Source: JASHPR01 sp963749145 (GTDB lineage: Bacteria > Actinomycetota > Actinomycetes > Streptosporangiales > Streptosporangiaceae). From it: a stretch of DNA of 64,000 nucleotides. The notes under the pieces were generated by a model that had not been told where the DNA came from, did not search any database, and saw only the letters and a program-made list of their open reading frames with translations. Made by a program: the position numbers and the translations under genes. The stretch is taken from assembly GCA_963749145.1 (NCBI GenBank), contig CAVVLN010000005.1, positions 248,001 to 312,000 on the forward strand, given 5' to 3'. This document shows positions 9,087-18,353 of this stretch, in pieces; the stretch's first letter is position 1, and each line of letters opens with the position of its first letter.

Positions 9087-10081
9087 GCGCCCGCGGCCCG
9101 GGCGGGCGCACCAAGTCCGGCAAGCCCCGCCCCGGCACGGGCGGTTACGGCAAGCGCCGGCTTGAGGGCAAGGGACCCACTCCGCCCGCACACCTGCGAC
9201 CCGGCCATCCGGCGCAACGCAAGGCGGCCGCCGCCGGCCCGCCACCTGGTTCCCGGCACGCGGGCGCCCCCGGCGGGCCCGGGCGGGAGGAGGCTAAGCG
9301 TGCCGGCCCGAAATCCAGGGGAGCGGGGCGGACGGCTGAGGTGGTCGCGGGCCGGAACGCAGTGCTCGAGTCGCTGCGCGCCGGCGTGCCCGCGGCCGCG
9401 CTGCACATCGGGCCGCGGCTGGACGCCGACGAGCGGATCGGCGAGGCCGTCATGCTGGCGACCGAGGCCGGCATCCCGGTGGTCGAGGCCGGCCGCGCCG
9501 AGCTTGACCGGCTCGCCGGCACCGCGGTGCACCAGGGGATCGCGCTGCGGGTCCGGCCCTACGAGTACGCGCATCCCGGCGACCTGATCGAGCGGGCCGC
9601 CGACGCAGGGCAGCCCGCGCTGATCGTCGCGCTGGACGGGGTTACCGACCCGAGGAACCTGGGCGCGGTTGCCCGCTCGGTGGCCGCGTTCGGCGGGCAC
9701 GGCGTGCTGGTGCCCGCGCGGCGGTCCGCCGGGGTCACCGCGGGGGCGTGGAAGGCGTCCGCCGGGGCGCTGGCCCGGGTGCCGGTCGCCCAGGCCAGCA
9801 ACCTCGCCGCGGTCCTCGTCGGCTATCAGGAGGCCGGGCTGTTCGCGGTCGGCCTGGCCGCGGACGGCGACACCGAGATCGGCGGCCTGGACCTGGCCGA
9901 CGGGCCGCTGGTGCTGGTGGTCGGCTCCGAGGGCCGGGGGCTGTCACGGCTGGTCGCGCAGCGGTGCGACATGCTCGCGCGGATCCCGATGCCCGGCGGC
10001 GCCGAGTCGCTCAACGCGGGGGTCGCCGCGGGGATCGCGCTGTACGAGGTGGCCAGGCGGCGGGCGGCCGCCGGAGGCTGA
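9083..10081 (+). CDS. rlmB: 23S rRNA (guanosine-2'-O-)-methyltransferase RlmB
   Basis: This SpoU-family enzyme 2'-O-methylates the guanosine equivalent to G2251 in the 23S rRNA P-loop. It has 332 residues: a long basic, disordered N-terminus (1-80), a substrate-binding domain starting VVAGRNAVLESLR, and the SPOUT knot with motif 1 (LDGVTDPRNLGAVARS), motif 2 (LVVGSEGRGLSRL, about 278-290) and motif 3 (IPMPGGAESLNAGVAAGIALYE). The GTG start is inside the cysS stop. Confidence 0.95.
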   Translation: MSARGPGGRTKSGKPRPGTGGYGKRRLEGKGPTPPAHLRPGHPAQRKAAAAGPPPGSRHAGAPGGPGREEAKRAGPKSRGAGRTAEVVAGRNAVLESLRAGVPAAALHIGPRLDADERIGEAVMLATEAGIPVVEAGRAELDRLAGTAVHQGIALRVRPYEYAHPGDLIERAADAGQPALIVALDGVTDPRNLGAVARSVAAFGGHGVLVPARRSAGVTAGAWKASAGALARVPVAQASNLAAVLVGYQEAGLFAVGLAADGDTEIGGLDLADGPLVLVVGSEGRGLSRLVAQRCDMLARIPMPGGAESLNAGVAAGIALYEVARRRAAAGG

Positions 10082-10099
10082 GCCAGGAGGTGGTCGCGG

Positions 10100-11353
10100 A
10101 TGGCAGCCGGGCCGGACGCTGCCCGCGCCAGGCTCGTTGACGAGCTTCGCGACAGCGGCCGGCTGACCAGCCCGGCTGTCGAAGCCGCGTTCGGCAGCGT
10201 TCCCCGGCACCTGTTCCTGCCGGAGCTTTCCGCCAGCGACGCCTATCAGGACGAGGCCTTCGTGATCAAGACCGATGCCGACGGACTGCCGCTCAGCTCG
10301 TCCTCCCAGCCGGCGATCATGGCGATCATGCTGGAGCAGCTCGGGCTCGTCCCGGGCCACCGGGTGCTCGAGATCGGCACCGGTACCGGCTACAACGCCG
10401 CGCTCATGGCCTGCCTGGTCGGCGAGCAGGGATCGGTCGTAACGATGGACATCGACGCCGACCTGGTCGCGAGGGCCAGGGAGAACCTGGCCGCCGCGGG
10501 GTACCCGGACGTCACCGTGCTGGCCGGCGACGGCGGCTTCGGCGCTCCCGGCTACGCGCCTTACGACCGGGTCATCGTCACCGCCGGCGCCTGGGACCTC
10601 GCGCCAGACTGGCTGGCGCAGCTCGGCCCGGGCGGGCGCCTGGTGCTTCCCCTGTCGCTGCGCGGGATCCAGCTCTGCCTCGCCCTGGAGTGCGATGACG
10701 GTCCCTGGCGCAGCCGGTCGGCCTGCCGCTGCGGCTTCATCCGCATGGCCGGCTCCTTCGCCAGTCCCGAGCCGTTTGTCCCGTTCGGCCCGCAGCCCGG
10801 GCTGCACGTCCAGGCCGATGACGGACGGGCCCTGGACGCGGGCGCGCTCTACGAGGCGCTGGCCGCCCCGGCCCCGGACCTGCCGACCGGGATGCTGGTG
10901 GCCGGCCTGGCCGAGCTGAGTGACGCGGACCTGTGGATCACGGTCACCGAGCCGGAGCTGGTCCGGCTGACGATCACCGGCGGCGGGCCGCTACGGAGCG
11001 GGGCGCTGCCGCTGCTGCCGTTCGGTGCCCTGGCCGGGTCCGACGGAGCGCGCGAACCCGACTGGGCGGGCGATTTCGGGGTGGCCGCGCTCATCCCGGC
11101 CCGGCTGCCCCCGCCGACGGCGCGCGGGCCCGCTGAGTTCGAGGTCGCGGTGCGCGGGTTCGGGCCCTGGGGCGGCGAACTGGCCCGGCGGCTGGCCGGC
11201 CGGGTCGAGGCCTGGAACGAGCGGGGACGGCCCCGGGCCGCGGGCATCAGCGTGACCGCGTACCCGGCGGGGGTCCCGGTGCCGTCCGGGCCCGGGCCGG
11301 TGCTGGTGGACCGGCGGCATACCCGGCTGGCGCTGAGCTGGCCAGCCCGGTAG
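10100..11353 (+). CDS. Protein-L-isoaspartate methyltransferase-like SAM enzyme
   Basis: The N-terminal half (about 1-210) is PCMT-like, with the SAM motif VLEIGTGTGYNAAL, the acidic loop VVTMDIDADLVARA and the post-motif GPGGRLVLPL. The typical substrate segment before motif I is SSSSQPAIMAIMLEQL. The C-terminal half (about 220-417) is an added domain of the kind seen in actinobacterial PCMT-fold proteins linked to RiPP or repair functions. No precursor peptide is adjacent, so repair of isoaspartyl residues is the default suggestion. The ATG follows rlmB by 18 bases with AGGAGG nearby, so it is probably the third gene of the cysS operon. Confidence 0.82.
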   Translation: MAAGPDAARARLVDELRDSGRLTSPAVEAAFGSVPRHLFLPELSASDAYQDEAFVIKTDADGLPLSSSSQPAIMAIMLEQLGLVPGHRVLEIGTGTGYNAALMACLVGEQGSVVTMDIDADLVARARENLAAAGYPDVTVLAGDGGFGAPGYAPYDRVIVTAGAWDLAPDWLAQLGPGGRLVLPLSLRGIQLCLALECDDGPWRSRSACRCGFIRMAGSFASPEPFVPFGPQPGLHVQADDGRALDAGALYEALAAPAPDLPTGMLVAGLAELSDADLWITVTEPELVRLTITGGGPLRSGALPLLPFGALAGSDGAREPDWAGDFGVAALIPARLPPPTARGPAEFEVAVRGFGPWGGELARRLAGRVEAWNERGRPRAAGISVTAYPAGVPVPSGPGPVLVDRRHTRLALSWPAR

Positions 11354-11403
11354 CGCTGCCCTGAAGCTGGGCGCCGCTCGGCCTGGCGCCAGGACCCGCA
11401 CGG

Positions 11404-12495
11404 TTACGGATTCCGGCGCCGCGGCTTCAGAATAGGATCATGGACTGCCTGCGCGTCGGCGCTCTCGGAGCGGCCAGGATCACCCCGGCCGCGCTGATCA
11501 AGCCGGCCCGCCTGGTGCCCGAGGTGGTCGTCACCGCGGTGGCCGCCCCCGCTGGCCGCAGCGCGCCCGGCTAAATCGCGCTCGCCGCTTTCGTGCAGCA
11601 GTGGCGCCGGGCCCACGATCAGCGGGTCGGCCCGGCCGACGACCCGCTCGTCCCGGTCCTCGTAGGGGACCCGGGACAGCACATAGCGCATCGCCTCGAG
11701 CCTGGCCCGCTTCTTGTCGTTGCTCTTCACCACGGTCCACGGCGCGTCCGCGAGGTCGGTGTAGAAGAACATGGACTCCTTGGCCCGGGTGTACTCGTCC
11801 CACTTGTCCAGCGAGGCGAGGTCGATCGGGCTGAGCTTCCACCGCTTGACCGGGTCAAGCTGGCGGCGCACGAACCGGCGCAGCTGCTCGGTCCTGGATA
11901 CCGAGAACCAGAACTTGACCAGGATGATCCCGTCCCGGGCCAGCATCCGCTCGAACTCGGGGGCCTCGCGCAGGAACTCCATGACCTCGTCCGGCCGGCA
12001 GAAGCCCATCACCCGCTCCACGCCCGCCCGGTTGTACCAGGACCGGTCGAACATGGCGATCTCGCCCGCCGACGGCAGATGCGAGATGTAGCGCTGCAGG
12101 TACCACTCGGTCTGCTCGCGTTCGGTCGGCTTGTCCAGCGCGACCACGTGCGCGCCGCGCGGATTCAGGTTCTCGGTGAACCGCTTGATCGTGCCGCCCT
12201 TGCCCGCCGCGTCCCGTCCCTCGAACAAGATGACCAGGCGACCCTGCCGGGCCCGGACCGAGCGCTGCAGCTTCAGCAGCTCGATCTGCAGCAGCCGCTT
12301 GGCCTTCTCGTACTCGCCCCGGCTCAGCCGCTTGGGGTAGGGGTAGTCCTCCCGCCACGTCTGGACCGGCTGGCGGTCCGGCCCGACCAGTGCCGCCTTC
12401 CCGTTGTTCTTGCGCTGGATCCGCAGGCCCAGCTGATCCGCGAGGCGCTCCAGGGTGGCGTCGGTCTTCCGGTCATGTCGTCCGCTCACCACCAA
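11404..12495 (-). CDS. ppk2: Polyphosphate kinase 2 (PPK2 family)
   Basis: This enzyme moves phosphate between polyphosphate and nucleotides. It has 363 residues. Walker A is GRDAAGKGG (93-101), the Walker B region is FDRSWYNRAGVERVMGFC (Asp150), and the lid-type basic segment is RRQLDPVKRWKLSPIDL. The core ends by about residue 290. The last 70 residues are Arg/Gly/His-rich and low-complexity, longer than usual for the family, and may be a run-on of the frame. The subclass (ADP or AMP acceptor) is not assigned. Confidence 0.92.
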   Translation of the reverse strand: MVVSGRHDRKTDATLERLADQLGLRIQRKNNGKAALVGPDRQPVQTWREDYPYPKRLSRGEYEKAKRLLQIELLKLQRSVRARQGRLVILFEGRDAAGKGGTIKRFTENLNPRGAHVVALDKPTEREQTEWYLQRYISHLPSAGEIAMFDRSWYNRAGVERVMGFCRPDEVMEFLREAPEFERMLARDGIILVKFWFSVSRTEQLRRFVRRQLDPVKRWKLSPIDLASLDKWDEYTRAKESMFFYTDLADAPWTVVKSNDKKRARLEAMRYVLSRVPYEDRDERVVGRADPLIVGPAPLLHESGERDLAGRAAASGGGHRGDDHLGHQAGRLDQRGRGDPGRSESADAQAVHDPILKPRRRNP

Positions 12496-12642
12496 CCCGC
12501 CCCCGATCCCCCGGTAGGTGAACGTCAGGTGAACACGGGCTTGATACCCGGCCGCCTACCGGGCACACCTGGGCCCATGCCCGGCCCGGCGGTCAGCCTG
12601 CTGGCCTGAGGCGAGCGCTGCATCGCCCCCGCGGATGCAGCG

Positions 12643-12843
12643 CTACCGGGCCGGGCGCCGGCGGCGCAGGCCGAAGGCGGCCAGCGCGATCCCGGTCAGC
12701 GCGATCAGCGGCCCGGCGACGGCCCAGAACGTGACGCCCGACATCACGCTGCCGCCGATGTAACCCAGGCCCTGCAGCGTGAACACGATCCCGGCGATGG
12801 TGACCAGCGCGCCGACGCCGACGAGCAGGCTCCTCATCATCAC
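12643..12843 (-). CDS. Small two-helix membrane protein
   Basis: Start GTG 12843 has GGGAGG eight bases upstream; two ATGs follow at once. The about 66 residues contain two hydrophobic helices (LLVGVGALVTIAGIVFTLQG and FWAVAGPLIALTGIALAAFG) with a short extracellular turn, and end in the basic cluster RRRRPAR. Family unknown. A longer frame reaching 13062 has no good start and reads as low-complexity. Confidence 0.6.
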   Translation of the reverse strand: MMMRSLLVGVGALVTIAGIVFTLQGLGYIGGSVMSGVTFWAVAGPLIALTGIALAAFGLRRRRPAR

Positions 12844-13165
12844 GAAGCGAACCTCCCGGTAACGGCCGGATGTCATGCCTCCATGCTCACAACGGCCCGG
12901 AGCACGTAACGGTTCGGCGTGGCGGCCGGATATCCGGGCAGGCGGCTGCGTATTGTACAGTCGCCGGGCCAACTGGGTGCCGCAACCGACAGCGTAGGTA
13001 AAACGTCTAGAAAGCGACATCGGTCTGCGCGTGCTGAATCCTGCGCGGTGCGTGGTCATCATCGCGCCTGGTCAGGACGCCAACCTAGGTCTGCAAGGGA
13101 CGGCGGGCGTCACGGATCCCGAGCCGGGCGACGGGCGCGAGGCGGACACAGGTAAGGGGTGACAC
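12844..13165. other. Intergenic region before the L,D-transpeptidase gene
   Basis: No gene is supported. It is a divergent promoter region with a moderately AT-rich patch (about 12950-13015); no sigma hexamers could be assigned with normal spacing. Confidence 0.4.
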
Positions 13166-13975
13166 ATGAGGCACGCAGCATGGCGGTGGCTTTTCTCCTG
13201 GCGGCGGCTGGCCAGCCTCGGGGCCCTGGCCGCGGCCGGGGCATTAGCACTGGGCCAGGTCCAGGCGGCGGCCGCCAGTCCCGCCGCACCGGCGCGCGGC
13301 GCCCGGGCGGCCCGCGCCGGCCTGGCGGCACGCTCGTCGGCGCCGGCGTACGTCCCGCCCAGCCAGCTCCTGGCGCTGGGGATGCACGGCCCGGCCGTGC
13401 GCGCGCTGCAGAAGCGCCTGGCCGCGCTCAAGTACTACCCCGGACCGGCCGACGGCCAGTTCGGCCTGGACACGCTCGAGGCGGTATGGGCGTTCAAGGA
13501 GGTCCAGGGATACCCGGTGAACAGCGGGAACGAGGACGTGGTGTCCCGCGCCACCGAGCGCGCGCTCGTCCGCCCGCGGTCGCCCAAGGTCCTCGTGCCG
13601 CATGGCGGGAGCATGCGGATCGAGGTCAATATGAGAAACGAGACGCTGGTCCTGTATAACCACAATAGTGTCGAGCTGATCAGCCACGTTTCCACCGGCG
13701 CCGGCTGCCTGCCCGGGCAAGGCTGCGGCTGGAACACCCCGACCGGCAATTTCCGGACAATCTGGTTCTACCGCGGCTGGATTCAGGTGCCGCTGGGCGA
13801 GATGTACAACCCCGTGTTCTTCATCGGCTCGACATTCGCCATTCACGGGGAATTGAACACCAGTGTTCCGTGGTATCCCGACTCGCACGGTTGCGTCAGG
13901 ATTCCCTACGACATCGCGACATTCTTCCACACGCTCGTTAAGATCCCCGGCACCCCGGTCTACATCAGGGGCTGA
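13166..13975 (+). CDS. Secreted L,D-transpeptidase with peptidoglycan-binding domain
   Basis: This is a wall cross-linking enzyme that makes 3-3 links between meso-DAP residues, or a related YkuD activity. It has 269 residues: a signal peptide with WRR and a hydrophobic core ending near AAAAS, an Ala-rich linker, a PG_binding_1 domain (about 68-125: GMHGPAVRALQKRLAALKYY ... GQFGLDTLEAVWAFK) and a YkuD domain (about 145-269). Catalytic elements are the His in FAIHGELN and the SHGCVR motif with Cys243. A strong hairpin terminator follows the stop. Confidence 0.93.
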   Translation: MRHAAWRWLFSWRRLASLGALAAAGALALGQVQAAAASPAAPARGARAARAGLAARSSAPAYVPPSQLLALGMHGPAVRALQKRLAALKYYPGPADGQFGLDTLEAVWAFKEVQGYPVNSGNEDVVSRATERALVRPRSPKVLVPHGGSMRIEVNMRNETLVLYNHNSVELISHVSTGAGCLPGQGCGWNTPTGNFRTIWFYRGWIQVPLGEMYNPVFFIGSTFAIHGELNTSVPWYPDSHGCVRIPYDIATFFHTLVKIPGTPVYIRG

Positions 13976-13991
13976 GCCCGCTCGTGCCGGC

Positions 13992-14023
13992 GCCGTTGGG
14001 CGGGCCCGGGGCCGCCCAACGGC
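13992..14023 (+). terminator. Hairpin terminator after L,D-transpeptidase gene
   Basis: A perfect 12-bp stem (GCCGTTGGGCGG / CCGCCCAACGGC) has an 8-base loop, 17 bases after the stop. There is no T-run, as is usual in GC-rich actinobacteria. Confidence 0.75.
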
Positions 14024-14139
14024 ACAACCATGCCCCGCGGTCTCAGAGCAAGCCGATCCAGGCCTGGCCCGGCGGTCCGTTGCGGACTACAGTCCACCAC
14101 AAGGTCGGGATCATGGTGGTACGCACTGGAGCGTGAATC

Positions 14140-15564
14140 ATGCGGCGGATCGGTCGATATTCCCTGTTGGCGGCGTGCGTGGCGGTGGTGGTCGCCTGGG
14201 GCCCGGCGGCGGCGCCCTCGCTCGCCTCGGCCGGGTCTGGCTCCTGCGCCACCGCGGCCCGCACGCTGAACGGCACGCTCGCCGACGGGGCGACCTACCT
14301 GATCCAGGTCCCGGCCAACTGGAACTGCACCCTGTTCCTGTACAGCCACGGCTACGTGACGCCAGGGTCGCCGAACCCGGCGACCGACGTCGGCGACCCG
14401 ATCACCGGCGCCTGGCTGCTCGGCCATGGCTACGCCCTGGCCGGATCGTCGTACGCCAGCACCGGCTGGGCGATCCAGCAGGCGCTGCCCGACCAGATCA
14501 GCACCCTCAACATCTTCGACGAGCAGGTCGGGACGCCGGCCCGGACGATCGCCTGGGGGCACTCCCTCGGCGGCATCATCACCGCCGGCCTGATCCAGGA
14601 TTACCCGAACCGGTTCAGCGCGGCGCTGCCGATGTGCGGCGTGCTGTCCGGCGGCGTGGCCACCTGGAACACCGCGCTCGACGCCGAGTTCGCGTTCCAG
14701 GAGTTCATCGACCCTTCGGTGCAGGTCGTGAACATCACCAACCCGACCGCCAACCTGGCTGCGGCCGAGCAGGCCGCCACCGCGGCGCAGCAGACCCCGC
14801 AGGGCCGGGCCCGGCTGGCGCTCGTGGCCGCGCTCGGCGACACGCCCGGCTGGTTCACCCCGCTGTCGCCCGAGCCTGGCGCCACCGACTACGCGGCGCA
14901 GGAGAGCAACCAGTTCCTGTGGGAGACCGAGGTCGACTTCCCGTTCGTGTTCGCGCTGCGGGCCGAGCTCCAGGCCCGGGCCGGCGGCAACCCGTCCTGG
15001 AACACCGGCGTGAACTACTTCATCGACCTGGCCAGGTCGGCCGACCTCCGCGAGGTCATCGCGCTGTACCGGGCCGCGGGCCTGAGCCTGGCCACGGACG
15101 TGGCCGCGCTCAACAGCGCGCCCAGGATCAGCGCCGACCCAGCGGCCGTCCGGTACCTGGCCCAGAACATCGCCTTCAACGGGCACCTGCCGGTGCCGGT
15201 GCTCACCATGCACACCACCGGCGACGGGCTGGTGGTGCCGGAGAACGAGCAGGCCTACGCCAGCGTCGTGGCCCGGGCGGGCGACTCGCGGCTGCTGCGG
15301 CAGGTGTTCGTCAGCCGGGCCGGGCACTGCGCGTTCACCCCGGCGGAGACCATCGCCGCCGCCCGGGCGCTGCTCCACCGGCTCGCCACGGGGCAATGGG
15401 ACGACCAGGCGCTGCAGCCCTCGAGCCTGAATGCCACGGCCGCGGCGCTGGGGCCGTCCGACAACGTGTTCTCCTCCGGCAGCCAGCTCGTCGCCACCCC
15501 GCCGGCGTTCGTCAGCTACCGGCCCTACCCCTACCTGCGGCCGTACGACCTCGGACCCCGCTAG
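14140..15564 (+). CDS. Secreted alpha/beta hydrolase
   Basis: The protein has 474 residues with a clear signal peptide (RRIGRYSLLAACVAVVVAW ... ASA). The nucleophile elbow is GHSLGG (Ser142); a likely acid Asp is in HTTGDGLVVP and the His in SRAGHCAF. It resembles secreted esterase/peptidase-like hydrolases of the 'DUF6351/prolyl-oligopeptidase-like' type seen in soil actinobacteria. Substrate unknown. An unusually long insertion between Ser and Asp (about 150-340) forms a lid region. It has its own transcript, between the LDT terminator and a convergent ABC gene. Confidence 0.8.
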   Translation: MRRIGRYSLLAACVAVVVAWGPAAAPSLASAGSGSCATAARTLNGTLADGATYLIQVPANWNCTLFLYSHGYVTPGSPNPATDVGDPITGAWLLGHGYALAGSSYASTGWAIQQALPDQISTLNIFDEQVGTPARTIAWGHSLGGIITAGLIQDYPNRFSAALPMCGVLSGGVATWNTALDAEFAFQEFIDPSVQVVNITNPTANLAAAEQAATAAQQTPQGRARLALVAALGDTPGWFTPLSPEPGATDYAAQESNQFLWETEVDFPFVFALRAELQARAGGNPSWNTGVNYFIDLARSADLREVIALYRAAGLSLATDVAALNSAPRISADPAAVRYLAQNIAFNGHLPVPVLTMHTTGDGLVVPENEQAYASVVARAGDSRLLRQVFVSRAGHCAFTPAETIAAARALLHRLATGQWDDQALQPSSLNATAAALGPSDNVFSSGSQLVATPPAFVSYRPYPYLRPYDLGPR

Positions 15565-15614
15565 TTCGGCGGCGGGTGGTAACGCTATCCGCAGGCCGGG
15601 TAACCGGGTCCGGC

Positions 15615-18181
15615 TCAGCGGCGGCGGCCCGGGCTCCGGCCCCGCAGCCGGCGATAGGTGAGGAAGGAGAACACCGCCGCCAGCACGACCATCATGCCCA
15701 TGTCCAGCAGCCAGGCGCTGGCGGTGTGGTTCCAGAGCGGGTCCGGCTTGGTGGCCGGCGTGATCACCGCGAGGTTCGTCGTGGAGGCGACCGCGCCGAA
15801 GCCCCAGCGGGACGGGGATAGCCAGGCGACCTGCTCCAGCCCCACCTTCCCGCTGATCGGGAACACCGCTCCGGTGAAGACGACCTGCGCCATCACGGTT
15901 ACGAACAGCAGCGGCAGGCCCTTCTCCGAGGTGCTGACCGCCGACGAGATCAGCAGTCCCAGGGTCATCGACGCGATCGAGAGCAGCGCCATGGCCAGCA
16001 CTATCTCGAGCAACGGCGCGCCCTTGATCAGCGACCCCTGCGGCGGCAACGGCTTGCCGGCCAGCCCGATCACGGTCATCAGCGCGGCCTGGAGCGCGCT
16101 CAGCACGCCCAGGACCAGCAGCTTGGACCACAGGTACGCGCCGGACGACAGCCCGGCGGCACGTTCTCTGGTGTAGATCGACCGTTCCTTGACGATCTCC
16201 CTGATCGAGTTGAGCGCCCCGGTGAAGCAGGCGCCGATGGCCAGGATCAGCAGCACTTCTTCCGCGTTGGTGTTGCTGCCGGGGGCCCCGGCCAGCCCCT
16301 GTTTAGACGAGACCAGCTGCAAGATCCCCGCCAGGGCGATCGGGGCCCCGGCCAGGAACCCCAGGTAGACGCGATCCGACGCGATGACGGCCAGGTAACG
16401 CCGGCACAGGGTGGAGAGCTGGGACAGGTGGTTGCGCCGTCGCGGCGGCGGCGCGGCCTGACCGGGCCGGCGGGCCGGGGTGGCCGCGGCGGCGGCCATC
16501 TCCCCGGTCACGTACTGCGCGCAGAGCGGGGACCGGCGGAATTCCCCGGCCCAGTCCCGGTCGGGCTCGGCCTCGAACGCCTGGAACACCTCGGCCCAGC
16601 CTGGCTGGCCGAAGTGGCGCAGGCCGTCGCGCGGCGGCCCGAAGAACGCCACCTTGCCGCCCGGCACCAGCACCAGCAGGCGGTCGCACAGGTCGAGGTT
16701 GGCGACGCTGTGCGTGACCACGATCACCGTGCGGCCGTCGTGGGCGAGCCCGGCCATCATCTCCATGACCGACTTGTCCAGCCCCGGGTCCAGGCCGGAC
16801 GTGGGCTCGTCCAGGAACAGCAGCGAGGGCTTGCTGAGCAGTTCCAGCGCGACGCTGACCCGCTTGCGCTGGCCGCCGGACAGCGACTCGGCGCGAGTCT
16901 GAGCGTGCTTGCTCAGTCCGAGCTCCCCCAGTACCTCGTCGACCCGCTGGTTGCGTTCCTTGGCGCTGGTGTCCTTCGGGAACCGCAGCTCGGCCGCGTA
17001 GCGCAGGGCCCGGCGGGCGGACAGCTGCGTGTGCATGATGTCTTCCTGCGGCACCAGCCCGATCCGGTGCTTCAGCTCGGCGTAGTCCTGGTACAGGTCG
17101 CGGTTGTCGTACAGCACCCGGCCCTCGCCGGCTGGCTTCATGCCGGTCAGCGCGCCGAGCAGGGTGGACTTGCCGGCGCCGCTCGGGCCGATCACGCCGA
17201 GCAGGCAGCGCTCGCCGAGCGGGAAGCTGACGTGGTCGAGCAGCACCTTGCCGCCCGGGATCTTGACGGTCAGGTCCTGCACGTTCAGCGAGACGTCGCC
17301 GGTGTCGATGAACTCCTGCAGTTCCTGCCCGACGAGACGGAACGTGGCCGGCCCGATGCCGATGATGTCGGCTTCGGTCACCGGGGCGGAGGTCACCCGC
17401 TGGCCGTTGACGTACGTGCCGTTGTGGCTGCCGAGATCGACGATCTCGTACCCGCCGCGGCTGGACCGGCGCAGCTCGGCGTGGTAGCGGGAGACGCTCA
17501 GGTCGGACACCACGTGCTCGTTGTCGTTGGCGCGCCCGATCCGCAGCACCCGGGTCGGCAGCCGCATGATCGCGCTCGGCTGGCGCGCGATGCTCGAGCC
17601 GCCGGCCGCGGGCGTGCCGTAGGAGGCCGGGGGCCGGCGGCGGGCGGCACCTGGCGGCCCGCGGGGGGCTGGTACGGGGGAGCCCCGCCCGGCGCGGCCG
17701 GCTGGCCCGCCGGGGGCGAGTAGGCCGGGCCCGGCGGCGAGTAGGGCGGGGCGGGAGGGGAGTAGGCCGCGGCGGGCAGCCCGCCCGGCGGCGACTGGAC
17801 GACCGCCGTCGGCGGGTTCGCGGCGACAGGCGCGGCCACCGCCGTCTGCTGCCGCGGCGCCACGACCGAACACCAGAGCCGCTGCCCGTCGTCGGGATGA
17901 CCGAGCCGGAGCACGGTGTCCTCGGTGATCTCGACGCGCTGCACCCGCTGGGCGCCGAGGTAGGTCCCGTTGGTGCTGCCGACGTCCTCCAGCAGCCAGG
18001 TCGCGCCCTCAAGCCTGAGCTCAGCGTGCCGCCAGGACACGCGGGCCTCATCGACTACTATGTCCGATTCCGGGTTGCGGCCGATGCTGTAACTGGGCCC
18101 GGCCTCCAGGCTGCGATCCGACCCTTGCGTCCGGACCACAAGCGCCGGCGCATTAGACGAGATCTCCCGCTCGATCGTCAT
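15615..18181 (-). CDS. FHA-FHA-ABC transporter fusion, Rv1747-like (frameshifted)
   Basis: This is a single-chain exporter of the ABCG type fused to two phosphothreonine-binding FHA domains. Order: FHA1 (about 28-95, GRNPESDIVV ... STNGTYLG), a Pro/Gly/Ala linker, FHA2 (IGRANDNEHVVSD ... SHNGTYVNG), an ABC ATPase (Walker A GPSGAGKST, signature LSGGQRKRVS, Walker B LLFLDEPTSG, H-loop VVTHS) and an ABC2 membrane domain with six helices. The frame breaks in a five-G run at 17629-17633 inside the linker; one extra base restores a protein of about 856 residues. FHA1 is in the upstream frame, everything else in the downstream one. It is divergent from a Ser/Thr kinase, the likely partner that phosphorylates it, as PknF does Rv1747. 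The substrate in mycobacteria is thought to be cell-wall lipid or PIM-related. Confidence 0.88.
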
Positions 18182-18353
18182 CTGATAACTCTAGAGCGAT
18201 GTGGGCCAAAGAAACATCTGCCTGCCCTGGCCGCGCCCGGTTCGTGGCATATTTGCCTTCCGGGATCCCGGCGCGCGGTGACAGCAGGCGTCCGCACAAC
18301 CGTCCCGTTCCTGCCCGGTTTCGGATACCGTCAGGGTGATTGGAGGAGCGGCG

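Noticed and set aside
7482..9245. Upstream part of the open frame containing the EthD-like protein
   Set aside because: It is antisense to cysS and low-complexity; only the last 102 codons look like protein.
13960..16131. A 723-codon minus-strand open frame
   Set aside because: It is a shadow of the secreted hydrolase gene, with no domain or ribosome site.
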